Shown: piece by piece, positions 33,643 to 42,504 of the stretch
Numbering within the stretch: position 1 is the stretch's first letter
Layout: the number at the start of each line of letters is the position of its first letter
NCBI RefSeq assembly: GCF_004766055.1
Contig: NZ_SPQR01000001.1
Location: 534,222-598,221 of the forward strand
Length of the DNA stretch: 64,000 nucleotides
Source of the DNA: Desulfosporosinus sp. Sb-LF
GTDB lineage: Bacteria; Bacillota; Desulfitobacteriia; Desulfitobacteriales; Desulfitobacteriaceae
Direction of reading: 5' to 3'
Position numbers and translations under genes: made by a program
The notes under the pieces: model-generated
The model's input: the letters and a program-made list of their open reading frames with translations, nothing else
What the model was told of the DNA's origin: nothing
Databases searched by the model: none

Positions 33643-34827
33643 CTATTTCTCCTTTTCCGGTGCTGGTGGCTGTCCTATTATGCCTGATCGGCGTAATTTA
33701 GCCTCGACATTGATCTCTACTTCAAGATCTGGAAAGAGTTCATTCCAGTTAGTTTTCATTTCTTTCCACTCGCTGGGGTGTCTCTGATGGATGGCATCTC
33801 CAAAACCAAAAATATCTGCATTAAGCTTCTGGGCTTTGCTTAGGGCAGCCTTGATTTCTTCCTTTATTGCATTAGCTTGTTCCGCTTCTAAAGCTGCAAC
33901 TGTAGCGGGGGAAACTAAACTGTCTGAGCAGGATTGGCTGGCAATATTCCCCTCTTCTTTAATATCAACTTTTATGTAGGGCTTATTATCGATGATTTCT
34001 GAGGTAAATTTACCTTTGGTACGAATGATTTCTAAATTTACTTTAGCATCAGAGTCAGGACAATTGACATCGATGATTCCGCTCTTGACCTTATCGATAA
34101 CCCATAACAGGCCTCGAGTTTCCTCTTTGTCTAATTTTCCGATCAATTGATCTCGTTTAAAAACTGCTGTGCCAGTAACGATCAATTCTTTATCGTTCCC
34201 TTTTCCTTGAACTTCAACAATCGGGGCAATTGGAGCTGTCGTCTGGCTCATTAAGCGGGTGATAAATTCGTAGAGCTTAATAACACTTGTCTGAGAACTT
34301 GCCGATTGATCTTCCATTAAATCGGCAAGATTGACTGCGGGGATTTTCTCTAGTTTGGGTTTGACATCAAGCACGTCACTAGCCTTATCGTCAGCAACCA
34401 AGACCCAAACTCCTAGTCGGGGTTCCTGGTCCCGAATAAAGAAGTCAATATATTGTTGAACTCCTTTTTCGGCAAGAGAATGGCCAAAGATTATCACTTG
34501 ATTATGAGGCCAATATAACTTGCGGTTCGTTTTATGTGTGAAATCTCTCACTGTTTCAAACATGCTATCACCTGTATTTGTGGCATTCCAAAAAGCATCT
34601 CCGCTACTTCCGCTGCTACTATCCTCAGTACTACTCGTTTTCAACGTAGCTGTTTTAACAATTTGCGCGGTCAATTTCAACTTGCCTGTGTCTTCGATGC
34701 GATCTACGCCAACACCCAAGACGATGGCTAAAGTAGGCAGTTCTCGCCGATTCCAACAGCCTGTTGTACCCAAAGCGATTGCCAGTAACGTTATTATTGT
34801 GACTATAATCTTGTAGTGATTTTTCAT
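33643..34827 (-). CDS. Spore germination receptor C subunit (Ger(x)C lipoprotein)
   Basis: A 394-residue lipoprotein; the signal peptide ends in GTTGCWNRRELPTLAIVLGVGVD, where CWNRRE/D is the hallmark of Ger(x)C. The mature part holds the usual domains including ELIVTGTAVFKRDQLIGKLDKEETRG and the C-terminal HPSEWKEMKTNWNELFPDLEVEINVEA block. The order A-C-B matches gerK-type operons. It is expressed in the forespore in known systems. Confidence 0.94.
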   Translation of the reverse strand: MKNHYKIIVTIITLLAIALGTTGCWNRRELPTLAIVLGVGVDRIEDTGKLKLTAQIVKTATLKTSSTEDSSSGSSGDAFWNATNTGDSMFETVRDFTHKTNRKLYWPHNQVIIFGHSLAEKGVQQYIDFFIRDQEPRLGVWVLVADDKASDVLDVKPKLEKIPAVNLADLMEDQSASSQTSVIKLYEFITRLMSQTTAPIAPIVEVQGKGNDKELIVTGTAVFKRDQLIGKLDKEETRGLLWVIDKVKSGIIDVNCPDSDAKVNLEIIRTKGKFTSEIIDNKPYIKVDIKEEGNIASQSCSDSLVSPATVAALEAEQANAIKEEIKAALSKAQKLNADIFGFGDAIHQRHPSEWKEMKTNWNELFPDLEVEINVEAKLRRSGIIGQPPAPEKEK

Positions 34828-34855
34828 TTTGACACCTTATCTAAAAAGTTAGTTC

Positions 34856-36475
34856 TTATTCAGTATCTTTTTCTGGAGGTGGGCTAGGTTTAAGTCTGAA
34901 TTCCTGTCGTTTGGGATCATGCCAGCCGATCGTCCTAGGTCGAGTTAACATAGTCCATAAAGGTGCTCTAACAAAGGTATCTTTCAAGTCACGCACAATG
35001 AGTGGTGCGATAGGAGAAAGATAAGGAGTCCCAAAGGACCTTAGTGACGCTAGATGAATGTAGACCCCGATTAGCCCAATCATGATTCCAAAACCACCTA
35101 TAAACCCAGCCAGAATTGTAAAAATGATACGCAATATTCCTCCTGAATCCGTTTGCGCAGGAACTACAAAACTAGCTACCGCTGTTAAAGCTACTACGAT
35201 AACCATAGGCGCACCGATTAGTCCGGCGGTTACAGCGGATTGACCGATCACTAGGGCTCCTACAATACTTACCGCTTGACCGACAGGTCTGGGTAATCTT
35301 ACTCCAGCCTCTCTCAGAATCTCAAATATAATCCCCATCGTTATGGCTTCCACCACGGCTGGGAAAGGAACCCCTTCTTGAGCAGCGGCCATGCTAAATA
35401 AAAGAGGAGTGGGAAGTAATTCCTGGTGAAACGTTGTCAAGGCCACGTAGGTGGCTGGGGCGAGAATGCTGATCATATATGATAAAAACCGAATCATCCT
35501 AATCAAACTTGCGAAGTATGGTCGGGAATAATAATCTTCAGCGCTTTGAAAGCTTTCTATAAATAGCATGGGAACAGTAAGTACGAACGGAGTACCGTCG
35601 ACCAGAATGGCTGCCCGTCCCTCAAGCATCTTGGCCGCTACAGTATCGGGTTTTTCGCTATTCGCTACGGTTGAAAATATGGAGAAGGGTGCATCTTCAA
35701 TAAATTGCTCAATATAGCCAGATTCAAGGATCGAGTCGGTTTTGATATCTATTAGCCTACGCTTAATCTCCTCAATGAGCAAAGGATTCGCAATTCCCTT
35801 TATATAGACTATACAAACACTTGTTTTAGTGCGTTGACCTATTTTCATAGATTCCATGATTAAATCCGGGTTCTTGATTTTGCGCCTTATTAAGGTTGTG
35901 TTTGTAAGTATTTTTTCTGTAAAGCCTTCGCGTGGTCCACGGACTACGGATTCGGTTTTTGGTTCTCCAACACTTCGGGAGTTCCAACTAGCGGTCATGA
36001 TTTCTAAGGCTTCAAGACAACCATCGACTAGTAATAGGGTCTCGCCAGACAAACAGCTATCGATAATTTTTTGGATCGATGTCGATTTACTGACTTCCCC
36101 TACAGAAAGCATGTTCGTTCTAATAACTTCAATAGCGTTAAGGTTTAAGGCATCGTTATTAATGGTTAAACGTGATTCAAACATTAAAGGTTTGAGAATA
36201 TTTTCGTTGATTGTATTCGAATCGGTCATTCCATTGAGATAAACAATCGCTGCTTTCACTTGTCGATGCTCGCCGAGGGTAAAATCTCGGATAACGACAT
36301 CGTAATTTTTCCCGAGTAGGCCCTTTATAACATCTAAGTTTGTTGTAAGACTTTTTGAAAGGGAAGTAGGAATTTCCTGGTCAGTATGAGAAGTTTCCAG
36401 TTTTATTGGATTTCTAGGAGAGTTTTCGATAAGGAATTTCAAATACCGAAATTTGTTATTTATGTAACTAATCAC
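34856..36475 (-). CDS. Spore germination receptor A subunit (GerA family)
   Basis: A 539-residue protein with a large N-terminal cytoplasmic region and a C-terminal membrane domain. VVRGPREGFTEKILTNTTLIRRKIKNPDL and EGRAAILVDGTPFVLTVPMLFIESFQSAEDYY are family blocks, with the Pro-rich VPFPAVVEAITMGIIFEILREAGVRLP segment. Members form the ion-conducting channel of the germinant receptor. The first codon is GTG 36475 with GGAAGGGACGGGGG upstream. Confidence 0.94.
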   Translation of the reverse strand: MISYINNKFRYLKFLIENSPRNPIKLETSHTDQEIPTSLSKSLTTNLDVIKGLLGKNYDVVIRDFTLGEHRQVKAAIVYLNGMTDSNTINENILKPLMFESRLTINNDALNLNAIEVIRTNMLSVGEVSKSTSIQKIIDSCLSGETLLLVDGCLEALEIMTASWNSRSVGEPKTESVVRGPREGFTEKILTNTTLIRRKIKNPDLIMESMKIGQRTKTSVCIVYIKGIANPLLIEEIKRRLIDIKTDSILESGYIEQFIEDAPFSIFSTVANSEKPDTVAAKMLEGRAAILVDGTPFVLTVPMLFIESFQSAEDYYSRPYFASLIRMIRFLSYMISILAPATYVALTTFHQELLPTPLLFSMAAAQEGVPFPAVVEAITMGIIFEILREAGVRLPRPVGQAVSIVGALVIGQSAVTAGLIGAPMVIVVALTAVASFVVPAQTDSGGILRIIFTILAGFIGGFGIMIGLIGVYIHLASLRSFGTPYLSPIAPLIVRDLKDTFVRAPLWTMLTRPRTIGWHDPKRQEFRLKPSPPPEKDTE

Positions 36476-36566
36476 TACCCCCGTCCCTTCCTGGAGTCAT
36501 CCTAGTTAATATGACCAATGTAGTCTGAAGTTATTTATCTTTCTTAGATTGGCATAAATCTTGAAC

Positions 36567-36605
36567 AAAAAAAGGATTATACACCTACAAAATGGTGAAT
36601 AATCC
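36567..36605 (-). terminator. Terminator of the cob operon
   Basis: On the minus strand GGATTATTCACC pairs with GGTGTATAATCC around an 8-nt loop and runs into seven U residues (36573-36567). It lies after cobS and before the germination operon. Confidence 0.85.
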
Positions 36606-36708
36606 TCAAGCTTATATGAAATTCTCAAACGAAAAAAGTGTAATAAACTGGGAAGGAAGGTATGGCCCCTTTTTATTTGATGAGGGATAATAGAACTATA
36701 TAGCTGAG

Positions 36709-37446
36709 TCAGTGGAGAAAGGGAAAAGCCACCAATAAGCACACAACTTCGGAAACTTCGATAAAGGCTCCATAAAGGTCGCCGGTCAATCCCCCGAGAA
36801 GAGAAGAAACCCTGGAGGCAAAGACGCTTATCGTGAGGATGGATACTCCAAAGGCGATGAGTCCGGCAACTCCTGCAAAGAAGAAGGAAATCCCGCAAAC
36901 GACCATGCCAATGAGAAGAAACGGAATCCAACGTGTAGCTTCATGAAATCCTTTGCCAAGCCCTTGGGAGCGCGCGTAAGGAAACCCGATCATGCCGATT
37001 TGAAAAACCCAACGAGAGAGCATGGGCATAACAATTAGGATGGAAAGAGATTGGGGGCTAGTCAGACTGGCAAGTAAGGTGAACTTAAGAAGTAATAAGC
37101 CGACTAGTGCCATAGAGGCGTGGGCCCCAACTCGGCTATCCTTCATGATTTCCAGGATTTGTTCTGGACTTCGAGCGGATAATAATCCATCCATACTATC
37201 CATAAACCCATCTAGATGGATTCCTCCTGTAAGCATTAACTCTGCAGCTAATAAGATAGCACCTAAAACCAAAGGGGGGTAATACGGAATTAAAGCCTTC
37301 GCCAAAAGCCAGAGGATTAGACCGATCACTAATCCAACCCCGGGATAATACCTGTAACTATGTGTAAATTCTTCCGAAGAAACGTCTTTTGGTGATGGAA
37401 AAGGAAGCCGAGTCAAAAAGGTTAGGGCAATGACAAACCCGCGCAA
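36709..37446 (-). CDS. cobS: Adenosylcobinamide-GDP ribazoletransferase
   Basis: A 245-residue integral membrane enzyme that joins adenosylcobinamide-GDP and alpha-ribazole(-phosphate) in the last step of nucleotide-loop assembly of vitamin B12. The signature is AELMLTGGIHLDGFMDSMDGL with the Asp residues that bind metal, then SRVGAHASMALV. Length and hydrophobicity match CobS/CobV. It starts 6 nt after cobU, so the two are co-translated. Confidence 0.93.
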   Translation of the reverse strand: MRGFVIALTFLTRLPFPSPKDVSSEEFTHSYRYYPGVGLVIGLILWLLAKALIPYYPPLVLGAILLAAELMLTGGIHLDGFMDSMDGLLSARSPEQILEIMKDSRVGAHASMALVGLLLLKFTLLASLTSPQSLSILIVMPMLSRWVFQIGMIGFPYARSQGLGKGFHEATRWIPFLLIGMVVCGISFFFAGVAGLIAFGVSILTISVFASRVSSLLGGLTGDLYGAFIEVSEVVCLLVAFPFLH

Positions 37447-37452
37447 ATTAAA

Positions 37453-38046
37453 TCACTCCTTGAGTAGGGAAGCAAGCAGTTTCTCACCGGAGTGTTTAAT
37501 CTCCATAGGAAAACCAGCTACGACCAAATACACTTGATCTGCACACTGAGCCAGGATTTGATTGCTGCGTCCGGACAAATCGCGGTAAGCTCGGGCCAAG
37601 GGGTTTTCGGGAACAATTCCTTGACCCACTTCGTTGGTGACAAAGAGGACTTGCGGTTTTATCTCTTGGGCAAGCAGGGCGACTTCCTGAACCATAGCTA
37701 GGATTTGCCCCTCAATGGTGGGACTAGCCTCATCTTGGTTTGATGATTCTGCTTGTTCTGCTAAAAGAAGATTAGTAAGCCAGAGAGTGACACAATCGAG
37801 GAGAATAACTCCGTTCTCGTCTTTTAGTCGGATTAAGGTATCACGAATGTTCAGGGGTTCTTCGATGAGCTGCCAAGTAGACGGACGTTGTTTCTGATGT
37901 TTCTTAACGCGCTGGGCCATTTCTTCGTCCCAGACCTGGGCGGTCGCAATGTATGTGACTGGACAATTTGCTGAAGCAGCTAGGAGTTCGGCAAAGCTGC
38001 TTTTACCGCTCCTCGCACCGCCTGTGATGAGTGTAAATTGAGACAT
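37453..38046 (-). CDS. cobU: Adenosylcobinamide kinase / adenosylcobinamide-phosphate guanylyltransferase
   Basis: Bifunctional enzyme that activates adenosylcobinamide to its GDP form. The P-loop is TGGARSGKSSFAE, close to the N-terminus as expected, which sets the start at ATG 38046 rather than at the upstream in-frame codons (38178, 38130). Further marks are VTYIATAQVWDEEM with the nucleotide-accepting His in VKKHQKQRP, LLDCVTLWLTNLL and FVTNEVGQGIVPENPLARAYRD. About 197 residues, normal length. Confidence 0.92.
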   Translation of the reverse strand: MSQFTLITGGARSGKSSFAELLAASANCPVTYIATAQVWDEEMAQRVKKHQKQRPSTWQLIEEPLNIRDTLIRLKDENGVILLDCVTLWLTNLLLAEQAESSNQDEASPTIEGQILAMVQEVALLAQEIKPQVLFVTNEVGQGIVPENPLARAYRDLSGRSNQILAQCADQVYLVVAGFPMEIKHSGEKLLASLLKE

Positions 38047-38101
38047 AACATTCACCGACTCCCCTAGTTTATTGGATGGAGATGAGACATGCTGCTTCGG
38101 G

Positions 38102-39181
38102 TTAGCTTGATTGCTCACTGACTCCTGCATCAGCAAAGGTCGCCATTTCCTCGAGGATATGAAGGGCGGATTCAACAATGTAAAAGGTTATGGCGGCTCC
38201 TGTTCCTTCACCAAGTCTCATATTCAGGTTAAGTATTGGATCAAGCCCTAGGCCGGATAATGCATTGCGGTGACCTATTTCGACGGACCCATGAGAGGGA
38301 ATCATATAGGCGATGCTCTTAGGAGCCAGTTTTGAAGCAATGAGTGCGCCAGCAGTCGAGATAAATCCGTCGATCACAATGGGAACATGGCTAGCAGCAG
38401 CTTGAAGGATCGAACCAGCAATCGCCGCAATTTCTAAGCCCCCTACTTTGGTTAGAACATCGAGGGCGTCCGTTATATCAGGTTGATTGACTTCAATGGC
38501 TTTTTCAATGGCACAACGTTTTCTAATGACTCCGGCGTCGTCGATTCCGGTTCCACGCCCAACCACATCTTCAATGGAGGAATTCGTCAAGAGGGCGACG
38601 ATGGCAGAACTTGGGGTAGTATTACCGATTCCGAGTTCACCTGTGGCAAAAAGGTTATATCCTTCAGCGATCTTTTCAGAGGCAACCTCAGCTCCGACTA
38701 GTAGAGCTTGTAAGGCTTCTTGCCGTGTCATGGCTGGGCCTTTGGCCATATTTTTAGTCCCATCAGCGACACGTTTATGAATAATATTTCCCTCTAATGG
38801 AAAGGCAATACCGACATCAGTCAAAAATACCTCGGCATTCGCTTGGCGAGATAGAACATTGATGGCGGCCCCACCGTTCATGATATTATACGCCATCTGA
38901 GGGGTAACTTCCTGAGGAAAGGCACTTACTCCTTCTTCGACGACTCCATGATCTCCTGCCATTAATAGGACGGCTTTCTTTTGGATTTTAGGGCGGGAGG
39001 TTCGTTGGATGCCGCCGAGTTGCTTGGCCAAATGTTCTAATTGGCCCAGGCTTCCCTGAGGTTTAGTGAGTGAATCTAAGCGAACTTGGATTTGGGCCAT
39101 AGCTTCCTCGTCAAGGTCTGAAATGCTCGCAATCAGAGTTTCAAGTTGAGAAAATAGTTGGGATTCTGTTAATTTTTCCAT
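38102..39181 (-). CDS. cobT: Nicotinate-nucleotide--dimethylbenzimidazole phosphoribosyltransferase
   Basis: Makes alpha-ribazole phosphate for the lower ligand of B12. About 359 residues from the ATG at 39181 (GGGGGAG upstream); the frame is open further but that DNA is the riboswitch terminator. Motifs include RLDSLTKPQGSLGQLE, MAGDHGVVEEGVSAFPQEVT, GELGIGNTTPSSA, GRGTGIDD, and the catalytic Glu region near RLGEGTGAA. First gene of the cobT-cobU-cobS operon; expression is expected to drop when adenosylcobalamin is plentiful. Confidence 0.94.
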   Translation of the reverse strand: MEKLTESQLFSQLETLIASISDLDEEAMAQIQVRLDSLTKPQGSLGQLEHLAKQLGGIQRTSRPKIQKKAVLLMAGDHGVVEEGVSAFPQEVTPQMAYNIMNGGAAINVLSRQANAEVFLTDVGIAFPLEGNIIHKRVADGTKNMAKGPAMTRQEALQALLVGAEVASEKIAEGYNLFATGELGIGNTTPSSAIVALLTNSSIEDVVGRGTGIDDAGVIRKRCAIEKAIEVNQPDITDALDVLTKVGGLEIAAIAGSILQAAASHVPIVIDGFISTAGALIASKLAPKSIAYMIPSHGSVEIGHRNALSGLGLDPILNLNMRLGEGTGAAITFYIVESALHILEEMATFADAGVSEQSS

Positions 39182-39212
39182 TGGTTTTCTCCCCCTTAAT
39201 ATTTTTATTTGT

Positions 39213-39261
39213 AAAAAAAAGTAAAGTCCTGACCACAAATAACTTTGTAGTCGGGACTTTA
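39213..39261 (-). terminator. Riboswitch-linked intrinsic terminator before cobT
   Basis: On the minus strand a stem of about 19 bp (39261-39243 with 39239-39221, two imperfect pairs) ends in eight U residues (39220-39213), 32 nt before the cobT start. It is the expected expression platform of the cobalamin riboswitch: transcription stops when the ligand is bound. Confidence 0.85.
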
Positions 39262-39304
39262 CCGTCATCACCGCCGCTCCCCACGGTGTGGGAAACGTAA
39301 ACAT

Positions 39305-39452
39305 CTTAGGCAGGTCTCCTGGCTAACGAATCATCGCTTAATCCGTAACCTTCCCAGCATAACGCCAGTGGTTTACGAAGCTCATCGAATACAGTGGTGG
39401 GTCCGCGTCGGTTTTAAACCGAACTTCCCTATTCTCCCAATGGGCACCTAAA
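39305..39452 (-). promoter_or_regulatory. Cobalamin riboswitch
   Basis: On the minus strand the conserved elements appear in order: GGGAA-type segment near 39430, GCGGACCCACCACTGT (39406-39391), a second CCACTGG near 39370, GGGAAGG near 39350, and the B12 box AGCCAGGAGACCTGCC (39324-39309). The spacing fits the family. It is followed by a terminator and cobT. 39453-39680 shows no other gene. Confidence 0.92.
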
Positions 39453-39680
39453 ATGTATATATTCTTTCTTTTAAGCATAACACACCCTTTTTCTAATCTC
39501 AAGTACTTGTTCATAATTTGACGAGCTTTAACTCTGTTTGGTGCCTGAAGGCAAATGAAGGGCACTCAACACTACGATGTCGGGGAGTTAAAACATGAGA
39601 AACTGGGCAAATAATATAAAATATTCATATTTATTTGAATAATATAAAAATAAGTCTTGACGTCCTAATGAGGGCTAGGT

Positions 39681-39890
39681 ATGATGTTATTATTAGGAAT
39701 CTTAGTGAGAGAATGTTCCCTTCAAGAGAGAAAAGAGAAGAACGTGAGGTGTGAGAAATTCAAAGGTCAGACACGTCTTTACAAGGACTCAATTGACGAA
39801 TGTGGGTATTTCTCCATCAGTTTAGGAACAGATTTTTCGATGGTAGCGATTGAAAATGTCTCCAACAAAAAAGTGCTAAAAACCAGCTAA
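39681..39890 (+). CDS. Uncertain 69-residue open frame before the CoA-transferase genes
   Basis: The frame ends 21 nt before the CoA-transferase A gene. No clear ribosome site precedes the ATG, and no domain is recognised. The C-terminal half (RLYKDSIDECGYFSISLGTD) looks protein-like and could be a leader peptide gene or a remnant of an older gene. I give it low weight. Confidence 0.25.
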   Translation: MMLLLGILVRECSLQERKEKNVRCEKFKGQTRLYKDSIDECGYFSISLGTDFSMVAIENVSNKKVLKTS

Positions 39891-39911
39891 TAAAAAAGGA
39901 GGTATAAATAC

Positions 39912-40886
39912 ATGAGCAGACCCCAAAAAGTTAGTTTAGCAGAGGCCATCAGCTTTATTAACGATGGCGACATGCTGACATTTAGCGGATTTACCATCTG
40001 GCGTCGTCCAATGGCAGCCATCATGGAACTAATTCGACAGGGTAAGAAAAACTTGCATTTAGTGGAGGTCAACGGCGGGACCCACAGTGATATGTTGATC
40101 GGGGCCGGTTGTGTAAAGATATGGGAGTCGTGTTGGAATGGTCACGAATTATTTGGCAAGATCGCAGGAAATATGGCTCGCAAAGTCGAAGCGGGCGAGT
40201 TAATCATTGAAGATTACAGCCATGTGCAGATGCTTTGCCGTTTGGTGGCAGGTTCTCAAGGGATACCGTTTACGCCCACTTATGCTGCGCTGGGGTCCGA
40301 TATTTTGAATCCGGAATACGATATGCTGGGTAAAGCTGGTCTGCGTGATGGCTCTAATCCCAAAATACCAGCAAAAAAATACGAAATATACAAAGAGAAC
40401 TTTACCGGGACTGAAGTGGCTCTAATTCCAGCTGCCCAGCCCAATTGGTGCATTGCGCACGTTAATATGGTGGGCTCAGAGGGAACCGTTCGGGTATTGG
40501 GACAAAAGTTCAGTGATGAGGAGGCGATGAAATCAGCCGACAAGTTAATCGTCATTACTGAGCAGATCGTACCGGAAGAGTTCATCCGTCGTGAGCCGGA
40601 AAGGAATCTTATTCCGCCTCACTTGGTTGACTATATTGTGGAATTACCTTGGGGAGCCCATCCCACGGGATGTTTTGGCGCTTATGAAACAGATGGGGCT
40701 TTCATCAATAATTTCTTCACTAAGACGCGTACCCAGGAAGGCTTTGATGAATGGGCTAAAGAATGGATCTTTGGAGTTGCTGATCATGAGGAATATCTTA
40801 ACAAGCTGGGCGTCAGCCGCCTAGAAACTTTGAGGGCCAGCGCTGCGCTAGGCTATTCCACCAAAGTGAAAAGGGGGTCGAGATAA
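39912..40886 (+). CDS. CoA-transferase subunit A (glutaconate CoA-transferase family)
   Basis: Alpha subunit, 324 residues, of a family I CoA-transferase of the GctA/IpdA type. It starts with SLAEAISFINDGDMLTFSGFTIWRRPMA, the CoA-binding G-rich turn, and has RLVAGSQGIPFTP as in GctA. AAAGGAGG precedes the ATG. The stop overlaps the start of subunit B by one base (translational coupling). Acyl substrate is not deducible; glutaconate, 3-oxoadipate and steroid-ring acids are used by relatives. Confidence 0.9.
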   Translation: MSRPQKVSLAEAISFINDGDMLTFSGFTIWRRPMAAIMELIRQGKKNLHLVEVNGGTHSDMLIGAGCVKIWESCWNGHELFGKIAGNMARKVEAGELIIEDYSHVQMLCRLVAGSQGIPFTPTYAALGSDILNPEYDMLGKAGLRDGSNPKIPAKKYEIYKENFTGTEVALIPAAQPNWCIAHVNMVGSEGTVRVLGQKFSDEEAMKSADKLIVITEQIVPEEFIRREPERNLIPPHLVDYIVELPWGAHPTGCFGAYETDGAFINNFFTKTRTQEGFDEWAKEWIFGVADHEEYLNKLGVSRLETLRASAALGYSTKVKRGSR

Positions 40887-41692
40887 TGGCTAGTAATGAT
40901 TTTGCAAAAGTTGGCGAATTCAAACCAATCGACCTTCTGGCCGTATCCGCAGCAAGAGAGGTAACAGACGGGGAGGTTGTTTTTGCAGGAACCGGATTGC
41001 CCATGTTGGCTATCATGTTGGCTCAGAAAACCACTGCGCCTAACGCAGTATGTATTTATGAGGCCGGCAGTGTGGATGGAAGGCCCATTTCTCTGCCCAC
41101 CTCCGTGGGGGATGCTCGCTGTATCTATCAGGCTTCGATTGCTTCTGGTTTATACGACGTTTTTGGACAACTGCAAAGAGGAAATGTGGATATGGCTTTC
41201 TTAGGTGGTGCAGAAATCGATCAGTATGGCAGTGTCAATACCACCGCCATGGGGGGCTACTCCCCAGTCGGCAAGCGTCTAACGGGTAGTGGTGGAAACG
41301 CCGACATTAATGCTCTCGCTAAAAGAACTGTCTTTATTATGATTCAGGAGAAACGACGTTTTGTAGAACGCTGTAGCTACATCACTTCACCGGGATGGAG
41401 AATCCCTAAGTGGCCGGGTGGCGAATTCGTCCATAAAAAAGAGGTTTACGGCAAGGCTTTCCGGGGCGGTCCCTGGGCTGTTATATCCAATATGGGTGTC
41501 TATCATTTTGATGACGATGGAATAATATATCTAGATACGGTTCATCCAGGTTTTACCCCTGAACAGGTCAGAGAAAACTGCATGTTTGACTTGAATATTT
41601 CGAGGGTGAGCGGGGAAACCAAGCCTCCAACTTACAATGAGTTAGAACTACTTTACAAGACGGTTGATCCGGAAGGTATTTTCTTACCTTAA
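40886..41692 (+). CDS. CoA-transferase subunit B (glutaconate CoA-transferase family)
   Basis: Beta subunit, 268 residues. In family I enzymes this chain carries the catalytic Glu; here CIYEAGSVDGRP contains the candidate. Also visible are FLGGAEIDQYGSVNTT, with the conserved G-G-A/Q-x-D-x2-G-x2-N pattern, and GSGGNADI. It pairs with subunit A to transfer CoA between carboxylic acids. No ligase, dehydratase or decarboxylase is next to it, so the pathway stays open. Confidence 0.9.
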   Translation: MASNDFAKVGEFKPIDLLAVSAAREVTDGEVVFAGTGLPMLAIMLAQKTTAPNAVCIYEAGSVDGRPISLPTSVGDARCIYQASIASGLYDVFGQLQRGNVDMAFLGGAEIDQYGSVNTTAMGGYSPVGKRLTGSGGNADINALAKRTVFIMIQEKRRFVERCSYITSPGWRIPKWPGGEFVHKKEVYGKAFRGGPWAVISNMGVYHFDDDGIIYLDTVHPGFTPEQVRENCMFDLNISRVSGETKPPTYNELELLYKTVDPEGIFLP

Positions 41693-41752
41693 GAATAGCT
41701 GTAATCGAAGTAAACCATATAGGTAATTAATATGAAAACTAATGCTTAATAC

Positions 41753-41844
41753 AAAAAAACACAAAAAAGATAAGCAATTCCTTGAAGAATTGCTTATCTT
41801 TTTTGTGTTTTTTCATAGATTGAACATATTTTCAATCTATGAAA
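41753..41844. terminator. Two consecutive perfect inverted repeats after the CoA-transferase operon
   Basis: The first is a very long stem (about 41753-41779 with 41786-41812) with loop CTTGAA and A/T runs on both sides, an efficient bidirectional terminator. The second pairs 41811-41824 with 41831-41844 and shares its first bases with the end of the first, so the two stems compete. Confidence 0.8.
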
Positions 41845-41959
41845 TCGCATTTAGTATGATTAGATTCGTCGAAGGGAATAAATAAACTAGCTCAATTAAT
41901 AAACGATCCCTTTACGGGTTAAACCCTGAATTAGTAATATGAGGGAGGTCGAAATAATC

Positions 41960-42364
41960 ATGAAGAAACTTTTGATCACGGGATTACTAGTCGGTACAGT
42001 AGCGATCGTTAGTGGGTGCGGTTCGCAAACCCCAGCTCCGACTCCAGCTCCACCCCCGGCTCCGCAAGTTCAATCACCAACCACTCAGACCGCGCCAACA
42101 ACGGGCCAGACGCCTGCGTCATCCACCTCGACAACGACCACGGCGGCAAGCGGAAAAGATGTGTATGACCAAAAATGTGCGGGCTGTCATGGTGCAGGAG
42201 GTGCGGGTGGTTCCGCAGCAGCCCTGAATAAGGAAAGTAGGACTCAAGCTCAAGTTTATGAGGTTGTCAAGAAAGGTAAAGGAAGTATGCCTGCTTATGC
42301 TAATATGCTTAGTGATGCTGAAATGCAAGCGGTATCGCAATATGTGGCAGGCCTAAAAAAGTAG
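41960..42364 (+). CDS. Monoheme cytochrome c lipoprotein
   Basis: About 134 residues from ATG 41960 (GGGAGG upstream). Lipobox VSGC puts Cys20 as the lipid-anchored residue. A Pro/Thr/Ser-rich flexible linker (residues ~22-63) follows, then a class I cytochrome c domain with CAGCH (73-77) as heme site and Met110 in GSMPAY as probable sixth ligand. It would shuttle electrons on the outer face of the cytoplasmic membrane. It is a single-gene unit with its own terminator, so its partner is not visible. Similar to YvjA/CccB-like cytochromes of Gram-positives. Confidence 0.92.
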   Translation: MKKLLITGLLVGTVAIVSGCGSQTPAPTPAPPPAPQVQSPTTQTAPTTGQTPASSTSTTTTAASGKDVYDQKCAGCHGAGGAGGSAAALNKESRTQAQVYEVVKKGKGSMPAYANMLSDAEMQAVSQYVAGLKK

Positions 42365-42378
42365 GCGTTGATATGTGG

Positions 42379-42412
42379 AAAGCACTCCTTCGAAACATCG
42401 AAGGAGTGCTTT
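42379..42412. terminator. Terminator after the cytochrome c gene
   Basis: AAAGCACTCCTTCG pairs perfectly with CGAAGGAGTGCTTT around AAACAT, directly after the stop codon. Confidence 0.85.
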
Positions 42413-42504
42413 GTCTATTATACAATAAATGATTTGGGCAGATGCCGTATTTGTTTATGGGATTTGGAAAAGAGTTTTTCCTAGTGTTGAGAGAAAAGGG
42501 GAAT

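Noticed and set aside
36506..36931. 141-codon minus-strand frame overlapping cobS
   Set aside because: Overlaps cobS in another frame and runs through the cob terminator; no recognisable product.
39338..39565. 75-codon minus-strand frame upstream of cobT
   Set aside because: It coincides with the cobalamin riboswitch, whose conserved RNA blocks explain the sequence.
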